From contig CM028909.1 in NCBI GenBank assembly GCA_016801845.1, forward strand, positions 15,881,313-15,945,312: a DNA stretch of 64,000 nucleotides, given 5' to 3'. The notes below the pieces were generated by a model, which saw only the letters and a program-made list of their open reading frames with translations, was not told the DNA's origin and made no database searches. Of the stretch, positions 23,601-35,600 are shown in pieces; the stretch's first letter is position 1; each line of letters begins with the position of its first letter. This DNA comes from Polydactylus sextarius (lineage: Eukaryota > Chordata > Actinopteri > Polynemidae). A program made the position numbers and the translations under genes.

Positions 23601-26600
23601 TTCTCAGGCCAACAAATATTTTTTCAGCTGAACCTACTTTTAACAAAAAAATATGTATCTGACATCTATATATATATTAGATACAGTAACGTGAACATTC
23701 TATCTCTGGCTTTCATAAACTGAAAAGTTGAACAAAGATCCAGGACAGTAGATCAAGCTAAGTGTTGCTCACCATATGTGAGTGTGTACAGAGGTTTGCC
23801 AGTGATGTCCAGAGCTGTAAGGGCAGGGCTCTTGGCCTGTGTGGCCCCCCAGCGGGCCAGAGCAGCCTGTAGGGCAGGAGGCCAATTACTGACAACACCG
23901 AGGGGCTCCCCCTTCACCGGGATGATTTGACGTCCCTCTGGCTTTGGGGTGTTGGGGTCCGGCTGAGGAACTGGACATCAAAAGAGACAAGGATAAGTAG
24001 ATGTTCAAAAGAGATAATGAATGAGGGCGTAACTCTGCAATAAAGCAGTGAGCTATGTAACCACACATACTTGTGGACAGTGAATAAGCTTGTCATCAGC
24101 CAAAAGGATTTCCATTTAATTCCAGAGTACTTTTACCTAAATAGCATATCCCAGTTATGTTGACTGTGTTTATAGTTGTGTAAAATCTAAAAATATCAAA
24201 TCTGACATACTCCACAGTCGGCCACAATTGAGCAATCCAACAAATAGTGAGATGATGATCAAAAGTAATAATAAGGTCAATAATAAGGTCTAGACCCGTG
24301 AATATGTAACTTTTTCTCCAATAAAACAAGACCAGGAGCTGGAAAGCATAAGCACACACTGAGTCTCACCTTCTACAATTTCCTCAGAGTCATCGAGGAA
24401 GAATTCGCTGAGTGGTGGTCTTTTAGGCCGTTTGAGTGTGTTCAACAGCTGCTGGATCTTAGTGGACACCCTGCTGTTGACAGGCACGCCTGGACAAACA
24501 CCAAGAACAGCTACTGTCATAAACATATGCAAACAAGCAACCAGAAACACACCACACACCCACACATGCAAGTCTATTCTAACACTGCTTTATCACACAC
24601 CCTCACACAGGCACAACCTTACAAACTATCACACACACTCAGGATCAGCAGAAGAAAAGGATTTGAAAAGGGAAATTTTTGCTGGAAGAGACACAAGTTG
24701 GACGATCATTAGGAGAATCAAATATAGGAGGATGTCTACATCTAGACCTACAACACGAGACAAACATAAAGATAGGTAGACGAACACCAGGCTGGAAAGC
24801 AAGCTGAGTCGGGCCTCTTCAGCATCCCTCCCCCTTCCCAGATTTCAATTCATATTACCTTTTCTTTTTCCTTTTTTAAATGAAAGGCAAGACAGGGACA
24901 GGATTAATGGACCCAAAAGAAAGAACACAAAATATCTGTCATTAGCAGCGTTCACCACACAGTGAAATGAGGATGATGTTGGAGGTGATTCTGGATGAAC
25001 ACTGGCAAATCGTTTCGTATTGATTTGAACACACTCCAATCAGTTTCGTCACTACAATGCTGTGAGTCGACACAACAGTCAACACAAAAAAGAAAGTGTC
25101 ACACAGCGATTGCCATAATTACGAGAACATGCAAATGATTTAACCCTCCATCTGTAAAAGGAACCGGATGAAAGTAACAAAGTTCCACATTTCAGGGACA
25201 GAAAATTATTTATTATTCACAACACGTTGACAGAAACTTAAATCTAAATATATACCAGACATTTATGTTTCCTGGCTTGTGTGAGTGTGTGTGTACCGTC
25301 AGCAGTATCCAGCATGCTGGAGCGGCTCTGTCCACGGCTCATGCCCCTGACTGCCGGAGGCAGGTCCACCCTGGACCCCCTGTCCTGGTTAGTGGAGGAT
25401 GTTACATCTGGCGGGACACTATTTTCTGTAAGAGTGCATAAAGTGAGTGTCACAGAGGAGAACAAAAACCAACATCATTCTTGTAGATACGTTAATTTTG
25501 AAGTTATAAGTTGGTGACGTCTACCGATGCGTGTGTGAGCCAGCACGTCAGCCAACAGAGAAGCAGCAGGCTGAAGCTGGGGCTGTGGTTGTGTCTTGGG
25601 CTCTCCATGGGAGAGGGTGGAGGAAGCAGATGAGGAGGTGGAGGAGCTTTGGACGGAACGGTTGATCCAGTAATCGGGGCTCTGCAGACTCTGGGCCAGA
25701 ACTGCACTGAGAGCTGCCTTTCGACGCAGCGAGCCCTCATCCTCTGATGCAGAAGATGTGTCTGATGCAAAGAGAAAAGAACATACTGTAAAGCCGTAAA
25801 TAACAGCCGGGATGTTTATTTTCCCAAATGACTTAACAGACCCTGCGTTTATTTGGGACAGACATTTAATTTTTTAAGGCAAAGCACCTGAGCCCTGTGG
25901 CGCTCAGGTATCATTACATTTTTAATTCTTTCATTGTCATTTATCAGTGGAAGTCTATGTCTACTTGTAGTCTATGGCCAGTTTCACGTGAGCAGTGAGG
26001 GGCGGGAGCATGTGTGTAATTCACACCAGGTATGTCTGCAGGCGCGGTGCATCAGCTGTTAGCCCAGTCTTTAAATGCACGTGGCCCAATGTAGCCTGTC
26101 TGTTTAAAAGTCCTACTCGTAGTGTGAGCAGCATCAGAGCAGAGAGGAGCAATGGCCCCGATCATTGGATAAAAACCTGCACCGCGCTGCGACTATATTT
26201 CACACGCTCCGCTTACATGCTCTGGTCTGGGTACAGGGGAGTTAGAATGAACTAAATTCAACAATAAGGAGAAAATCACACCCGGCCTTTATTTGAGACC
26301 GACGTTTATGGCCCAAATGCATTGTTGCTCCCGGCTAATAAAAGAGACCAGCGTCTATTCACCACTCGGCTGTTTTTGGCAGTTTTACAGTATATAAGTA
26401 GAACAACAGTCTTCTAATCCTGACTTGTTCTTCTGTCCCCCCTCTTTTATTTATCTCCTAAGGACATATTTATGATTTTGCCCAGCAGATGGTGAAAGCA
26501 AACCATCTTGCTCAAGGGCACTTCAATAGTGTGAGCATTTGCTGTACAGAGCGATCGAGGCCAAGTTTCTGGTTGAGCACCGGATCCAATAGTCGTTACA

Positions 26601-29600
26601 CCAACCAGCTGCCCACTAATTATGTATGAATGTTTACCTGGGGGTGTGCAGGTATCTATGGGAGACTGGACAAAGGCCGAGCGTCTCTTGGTTGGCATGG
26701 GAAGCGCCATCTTCTCCTCTTTGTGTTTGGCCAGTGCTGCCTGCACAGCCTCTGTATGAATGTCTGCAAAAACAACAAAAAACAGAGAAAAGAAAAATAC
26801 ATTTGACGGGCTGATTTTACCACTGCTACAGGGAGTTTATTTATGCCATTTTATGATTTGTTTAATAATGTTGTTTAATGAATAACATGCTGTGTACCTG
26901 ATCTGTAGCGCTCATCCCTGGCCCCTCCAGTGCGGTGTGCGCGGTGGTGTCTGGAGGCCGAGGAGCTGGAGGGACCTGGAGCCTCAGGACTGGGGCTGGG
27001 GTCGGCACTGTGGCCCGGGGAAAGCTGTACATCTGGCAGAGACAGATCCACATCTACAAAACATAAACAGGTATGTGCAACATCCATAAAAATGTGTACA
27101 AAAACATTCTCTTGTTTTACATAATGCCATTACAGCTCCATGTAGGCACAAATATTATATTAGTCTACGATGTTCTCCAAATATAGCCATACCATACCGA
27201 GCATGAAGTGAGATAAGGACATGTACTTCACTGATGCAACTGTTAGCAGAGAACATGAAACTAGGTTAGTTTCAAGCAAATATATTTTTAGTCAACTCTC
27301 TTCTCCTCTGAGATGGTTTGAGTCCCTGAGGAGATGATGGTTTAGAGGAATGAGAAGGCCTGAGGAGACTGCTACAAGAGCAGGAGGTGACCTTTGGAGC
27401 TTCAAATATCCCCAGTGCCTGTTTTCACATCCAGAGCCAACTACCCATAATTCAACAGTAAACAAATCCCAATAATAACCATAAGAATTTTAATCAAAAG
27501 TTTGAAGACTGAGATTTAGTTTTCTTAAGTCCCTGAGCAATCACTTGACCAAAGCAGGTCAAGGTTTAAAGTAGTAGGAGTTATATGTATTAGCTGCCAA
27601 TGACATACTGAGAAGGATTTTCTTCATGTCAGTGATAATGTGGCGCATTCTTTTTTTCTTGAGGAAGCACCACACCCTCATACGATCCAGTCGACTTCAA
27701 AAAAACTGCACATGAGCCATCCAGTTGTGACGAAGGTGAATGGCTCATAGTCATACGGGGAAACTGTGTTGCTTCCCTTTTTTAATGCGCCTGACTGTAA
27801 ACTGACACTATTTAAAGGAAACTGTGTGCACAGGTTCACAAACCACAGCAGAAACTGTGACGCACGGAGTAGTTTTGTTATTATAGGGGTTGTTACAGTG
27901 GTGCAGTTATTACAGTTGTTGGACGTTGCTGCACTTCTCGTTTTGGCCACTAGAGTGCCACAGAAAGCCAGAAATTCTCCTGAACAAAGAGAATTACAGT
28001 CACACTGGACAGTCTGTGGCATTCCCTTTTTTGTTGTTTTGTTTTGTTTTTTTAATGAAGTTTAGAAAAAAGAAAAAAAACACAATGGTATTTTACACTA
28101 CTCAAAAAGCTATTTTTTTAGTGTGGTTCACCAAATAGAGAAGCAAGAATCATCTGAGATGTGACCTCTAGCAACTGAAAACACAATTTGATCTTGGGTC
28201 CTTCTGGTATAAATGCTGAAAAGTTTTCACATCTCAACAGTGACCATCTATGGGAAGACAGAGGAGGTGAAAGTTGTGCAGAAAAGGGTGAAGAAGAGGT
28301 TAGAAGTGAAATGAGGAAAAGCAAATAAAAGAAGAGGAGTTTGTCTTACTTGGCAAATGGGGGATGTAGGAGGCCAGCAGCTTGGCTCTCTTCTTCTCAT
28401 AGCCCTTCTGTGTGATGTCACCTAGGAGAGAGGACAGCGACACCACACCGTCACATTAGTCATTATTACCACACAAACAACACACAAACACACGTGGACC
28501 AGATGAGGTACACACAACTCTACTCTAACACATATAACCCCCCCATCCACTGCTTTAGCTAATACATTTGCAAGAGTTGAGTCATAACAATAATCCTCTT
28601 TAAGCCAAATCTACTGAACTCCACATGTTGAAGACTCAGTCCATTTACAACAAGGCAAGAAGATAACGCTATTGTTTGGCCTTACATTAGCCCCGGTGAA
28701 CAAATATGAGTGCAAAAAAAAACAACCTTCAGCTGGCTATGAAACCCAAATATGATTACGGCAACTAGCAGATAACCGTGCCAGGCACAAAACAATGGCA
28801 AATCTGAAGGCTTTCAGAAACAGTTGGGATAGTAAGCAGAGCAAAAAGGAAGCCATGTGAGCCGGTTTCACATGGGACTCAAACATTTATCTCATACACC
28901 TCCCCCTCTTGTTCCCCACTGTACACCGAGCACCACCCCTTCCTCATTCGGCCTTGGACTGGCAGGACTCCCACCACTACCAGAGTTCGTTGGAGAGTAA
29001 CAGAGGCAGGACAAAGTCCACTTTACTGGGACCCCAACAAAACACAGTTTGTTTGTGCAGAAAACATATACTGAAGGCACACCCTGTGCAGTTAACTAAC
29101 ATATATACACATTCCCCTTGAACACACAAACATTCCTGGTGCTGCAGTTTCTCTGTCTCTCTCAGTTATTCTCCTTCTTCTATGTCCAGTGATAACACTG
29201 TACGCTATGTCAAGTGCAATGAGCCAAAGAGCTGCTTAGTCTCAATCCCCTGACACCTCCTTCACACTGAGTGATGATGACAGCTTGGAGACCCTTGCCC
29301 AACCGGACTGCGAGGACAAAAAGGAGAAAGTCAAAGACAATGGAGAGTAAGGGTAGAAGATGAAGTAAGAAGGAAAGGGAGATTTATTGGATATGGAGAG
29401 TAATAAACAGAAACGAAAGGGAACATGGTGGGGTGTGTGTATGAAACAATAATGGAAAGAAAATGAGAAGAGCGAAGGGGAGCCCAAGTTCAACAGCAGA
29501 TCGGAGGGAGGTGGGCTGGATAAGCCGGCACTGGGTGGGGAGTCCCATGTGTGACTCAGATACTGCTTTCTCACACTCAGTTCAGTATTCTCAAGTGTGT

Positions 29601-32600
29601 GTCTGTGGCCTGAATAAACAACAGAATCAGAAAAGAAGTTCCTTCTAGGATTGTGTATTAAGATTGCTAGTATCGGTTGTAGAGTTTTTATTTCATGCAA
29701 AAAAAAAAATCTCTTGAGATTTCACAATGCTGTGAAACCATGAGTAAAAAAACAGGGGAAAAAAAGGGAGTGAACAACGTTACCGAGAAAAAGTCGGCAA
29801 AACAAAGTCAGACAGTTTCAGAGTGAGAGGGAGTGTGCGATCGAGCGCTGTGTGCTTTGTCAATTTCATGAAAAAAAAAAACGCTCAAATGCGTCGGTCA
29901 GCTTTGACTTCATGCCTGGGTGCACACACCAGTCTGAAATCTAATCGGGATAAAAAAAAAAGACACAGAAACCGTTTCAGTCTCTTTATCTTTGTTTCTC
30001 CTTCCCTGACACATGCTACAGGATTGTTTATACAGTGGAAAACAGTCAAGAGACAGGACCGGAGCATCACTGTTGCTGGTGGCACGGTTCTGTCGAGCCC
30101 AGTCATGGTGCCCAAGTGAGGGGGCAGGGGGCAGGCGGGGAGGAAGGGAGGGACGGACGGTCATTAACGCAGACAGAGGAGAGTCTGTATTGGTGCGGGA
30201 CATAACAATAGGCGCGGACTGGCACGACCACACTGGCTCTGTGGCTGGCAGTGGGCAGAGACGCGCTGAAGGGCTCTGGGTTGAAAGAGTGACTGTGACA
30301 GCTGCTTCAAAACAGAGGAAAAAGCTGTATGTTTAGAGAGCAAGAATGTGGTGTTTTGAGTGCGAGCAGAGCACGAAGCAAAACAGTACAGTAACTGTGT
30401 GCGTGTAATCTGAGGTCAGGGGACAGGATATGAGCGTTACCCCACCCTGCGTGCGCGTTGCCAAAATCGTCTCCCAGTGTCTGTCTAGAGAAAAAGGAAT
30501 GTGCTGATTGGAGAGCAGCGCACTAACAGAGTGGGCCAGCTGGCTACGAGAGTTAGCTCACTGGCCAGAAACTCCCCTGAGGTGCAGGAAACGAATGTAT
30601 GTATGAGTGTGTGTGTGTGTGAGTATGTGTTTGTGTGTATACACAGCTGGTGCAGGTTAAAGGGTGCTACAGTACACAGAGGAGTGAATGCTGAGTGAGC
30701 CCTGAGTGTGAATGGCATTACAGGCTTGCTCTGTCATATGTGTGTCAGTATGTCAAACCAGGACCATGTGGGTTTTGTTATTTTGGCCAGGTATATTCTG
30801 GACCTGCTCGACATACTAATACAGAGAGAGTTGAGCGATAAAAAAAAAGTCTCTTTGAGGCATTAATTCAGAAACAAAAGGTCATCTAACTCTTTATAAG
30901 CAACTGTTGTAATCCTTCGTCCTGTTATTCAGGCTTTTTGAAGTGTTGTTTTTATGTTGATGCCGACAATGAAGATGCCGTTGACCTCTGACCTCAGGGC
31001 TAGACAGATGACAGCACAGGCTGACAGAGGAGATAAAAACACACACACATAAATAACGCTCCCATTATCATCAATAATTATAGCGAGCTAAAGAGCATTC
31101 TGACATAAAGAGGTTTTACTGTAAAGGTCACACATTCGGGCGTTGATGACCACGTCAGTTTTGATCTGCACTGGCATCCTCCACACTAATCCCACACATT
31201 AGGACTTTTGTGTTCGTCTAAACTCATCTACGCTTCATCTGTGTGCTGTGAATCATTTTTAATTTTCATAAATCTCCAGCCAGATCAGTCAGACTGCAGA
31301 AGACAGACGACTGAGATTCTTTAATTCGAGCATTGTTTTTTTTCTTGCAGTGGATTTATAGGTCATCACAACTTAATATATAGTCTGAGACTTTTGTTTG
31401 AGATCTAGTGTTGACAAAAAAAAAGTTGCATGTTACAATCTGTTGTTAGTAAGCATTCAGCAGCTTGGAGGAGCTTGTTTACTATATAAGATGAATGTAG
31501 CTGTCACTGTGAACATCCCACTGATCCCTGCGCAGAGTAAAGTTCAATGAAGCGTTGTGTGAGGTGTATGAAACAGGAACAAATAGTCAGGACAGTCATA
31601 CTGAGCAGCCTAATCAGATCCAGTTGACAAAACTCTGAACTGGTGACGGACCTAAATTGTTTGTCTCATTTCCCTTTTAATAATATAAATATTTGGGCCA
31701 TTTTATCTTGATGTGTATCTTGAGTTTAGCCCCGCCACAATCGCCCACGGGAATTCCGTAACACTTGACAGTGCATCACACACCATCAGCGATGTGTCTT
31801 CAGTCAGCAATTAGAAGAAACTCAGAACTCCTAATACAGACTTTAAGAGGCGAAGAGATTATCTTAGTGGTGTAATGGCCATCAGGCAGACGGGGACAAA
31901 CCTCAGTGGGCCGCTTCATCAGAGCACTAGTGGACTGTCAAAAAAATCTGTAAAGCAGATTTTGTGTTGTGGCATTTTGTGTGTTTTTTTCTGGTCATGA
32001 GCTTGTCGAAATACACTGGTCCAACTGCCTGTGAACTGTTTAGACAGAATTTAATAAGCCAGCGTCCAGTGATAGTGTTGCTGTAACAATAGAAAGAGTG
32101 TGGTTCTGTTAAACAAGCCTAAAAAGGAAAACAGATACCACATCAGTGGTGAATAAATGATGAGTAATGAATAGTGGTATGAAAGCAGAACACAGTCACT
32201 GGGAAGGAAACGCTGAGGTCACAGTTGCAAGACCCTGATGTGAACTGGGCTAAAACTTTTGCCAGTCATGAGTGAAATGAGCACTGGAATGAGAAGAGGG
32301 TTTGAAAGGATTTTTGTGAGTCTGTGTTGATAATCTTCTCACGCAATTTAATTTCAGCGACCACTATCAGCAAACAACACTGGAACAAGTCTCAGACATT
32401 TACATAAAATCCTGACAACAAAGCCGCTGTGATTTCCAGCCCTTGGTTTCAATCAGAGCAACACCTGCTGCCAACTTTTATACCGTGACTTTTTTTTTTT
32501 TTCTTCTAACCAATATTAGCTGGCTCATGAAAACTGTTTGCAATTTTGGAAATTGCTCCTCTCTGCCTGAGTGGTTTAGTGAAGCACTTTCCATTGCCAA

Positions 32601-35600
32601 AGTTTTCATCTGTCTTGGTGTCAGAGCACATTTTCTTAAATTGAAAAAGCCCATTGGTAGTTTTGAAAGTGTGAAAGTGCCTCCAGTTGTTTTTTTGTTT
32701 AAGTACAAGAGAACCACCCTGGGTTATAGCTGAAAATGGTGTATGAACACATTTCTTACAACAACCCAGAGACTAGACCATGAAAAAAAAAAAACAATGC
32801 GGCAAAGCTATAAAACCGAGGAGGCAGCAGACCTTCTAGAGATCTCGATAACAGACAGAGGTCACCTTTGGGCTAATGTTTCCGTCACTAAGACAGAAGG
32901 ATGAGCTAATATGGTTGATGGTAGCAGACAGGAGAGAGTCTGGACTGGATAGTTAACACCTACCCATCCACCAGCCTGCCCTATGGACAGACACTAGCAC
33001 ACACACAGAGAAACAATCAGATTAAAGTCAGCAGAGTGCATTAAATCGCAGAAGTAGAAGATTTGTGCTGTGAGTGTGTGCGGTGGTGGTGGCGGGGTAC
33101 TGAGTAGCTTAAGAATCAGCTCATTAGCCTCCAGGCAGCCACACTTTACAACAGACAAAGATTATGCATGTAAAATATACACATTTTTATTTCAACAGCA
33201 GAAAAACAGCAGTCAGGTTTTCACTCCTGTGTCAAGGATGTGACAACAACACTGTAACGTCCACAGATTTTACATATTCAATCCAGACTCTGGGTTGACT
33301 TGCACAAACATACTTTAGCCCCCCATCGAGAGACCTGCTGTAATTACTGTGGCCAGATTGGCCTGGGAGGAAGTGACATGCCTGTTTCTGTCACTCACAA
33401 TTTCCTCTTGCTTCACAGTATCGGTTCCTCTGCTTGCACGCACACACAAGCACATTATTTGCAAACACCCGAGTGAGGATATCTGCCAAGACGACATAGA
33501 TTTGTGGTACATTAAAGCATTTACTTTGTGAGAATTATTTTTGTCTCCGTCCTAATCTCAGTAATCAGAGATTACTTCTTTTACCAGATAACAACTTTCT
33601 TACTTTAAATTTGTGTGAAACTTTCAACAGGAAAGACGACAATAACTTCTCAGCAGAAGCTGCCGTCCAAGGCCGAGTCTGACTTTCCTCAAACCCAGTG
33701 AAGCTGCTCAGTCTTTTATCCAGTGATACTGGTTTGATCTGCACAAAGACGTCTTTGTTCATCAGTGGTTTATTGTCTGTGACAAATGTGATGCTAACAT
33801 ACAACACTGACACCACTCTGTCTCTTGAGAAACAGATACCATTGTCACTGGTGAGCAGATGACAGCGAGGACGCACAGCGCAGCGAAGACATGACCAGAA
33901 ATACTCCCACAAATAGCCACAGTGTGAACATTGACATGTAAATACACACATAAACACAGGGGCTGAAAGGAGAGGAACTAACGTCACCCACAGGATCTTA
34001 TTTATAGAGATTCGGAGCAGGCACACAAAAACAACAGGCAGATTGTGCTGACGACGTGGGTAAATAGCACATCGCTGGAGATGCAAATGAAATCGGCAAA
34101 GACACCGAAGTCATTTAATAGCACCTGGTCATTAGTTAAAGTAAGATGTTAGAGGTTTACTTCTAGACTCTAAAGTAGAAAGAAACAGAAGAAACAGGCG
34201 AAAGAAAAACGCAAAAAGTAAATTCCCACAATTTACATTTGTTTTATCAAGGGAAGTATGATCAGTTGAATTTATTATATCAATACGTTAACAAGAAGCC
34301 GTTCTGTTGTTCAAGCTCACAAACTGAGGATTGTGTGTTTCGTTTTCTCCTCAGTGACAGTAAACTGATCTGAAAATCGATCGATTAACTAAAATCGTAT
34401 CATTGTGAGATTAATGAATAATGTTTGTGCTATTTTACAAACCAAATAATTATTTCAAGTTAAATAATCACTAAATTTTTGATGATAAAAAAATCAACCA
34501 CGAACACGTTTTAAACCTTTCTTAATCATCCTAAAGTATCATAGAAAGAAATTCAGAGCACATTTAAAATTACACATTTTTGTGTAGTTTCCCCTAAGGA
34601 ACTTTTATAACAAAATAATTAAAACATAACTGGGAAAAACCCAGACGGTATAATGTTGGTTGAGGTAATGAGACTTGATAATTACACTTATGACCATGTA
34701 GCATTTCACAGGTGCTTTCAATAGTTGTGTCAGCTCTTAGATATCACAGGCTATCTGTTCTTACTCAGGGGGATATTTTGTTCATGCCTGGGTTGTGATT
34801 CAAACGTTTGTACAAAAGCCTCCCACCACCAGGACCAATGTTTTGCACTACAAAAGCAGGCCAACAATTACTCTGGGACCCAGTGAGCCCATGTGGGGGG
34901 TTTCAGGCAGACAGGGAAGATGAGGTGATTGCTGGATAGCTGAATAAATCTGCACCCTCGCGGAGAAAGAAGTCTGTGAGAGTCATTATTTCTCTTGACA
35001 TAATCCATGTCAACCCATGGGATAAAAATCCAGCCTGCTAATTTTCAACATATTCACTCAGTACAACACAAAGTATGGAAGAGCACACTTCTTCATGGCC
35101 TGACATTAGATACTTCTATCGATTTAATGGAGATGTATATATTCATCAATCCAGAGCTTCCTTTAGTTCTCTCTTTGCTCTTCATCCTGCTTGAGAACAA
35201 CTCCACCCCGCGAGGCCAGCGTTTATTGAGCGTACTACAACTTCAAGTTTAAGTTAACTGGAGTTGTTGGTGTTATTCATTGTCCTCTATTTGACAGATG
35301 TGGCAAGCCTAAACAAGAATAAGAAGTCTGTCAGTTTGCTGCTGTTCTCAGGGGTGCAGCTCATCTGTGCATGACAAAAACCAGCACAAAGCGCACTAGC
35401 TATGAAGAAACAAGGGGAGAAAAAAAACAAGCGTATACATATACATACACTCATCAGAGCTACTGTCTTTGTTTCCTGAATGTGAGGCAATCACACATTA
35501 CTTCCTTTGTTAAACTTACAAACGCAATACCTAAGAAGCATGCACCCACCCACACAGAAAGTCATGCAAGTCGATTTTTCCTTTATGCCCGAGTCGAGCA

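Noticed and set aside
29242..29700. A 152-codon minus-strand open frame rich in Ser/Pro/Phe
   Set aside because: It is the translation of a polypyrimidine strand; no start context, no family resemblance.
33565..34086. A 173-codon open frame on the minus strand in DIP2B intron 1
   Set aside because: It opens at a TTG rather than ATG, has no recognisable domain, no flanking splice or polyA support, and its length is not far outside chance for 64 kb.
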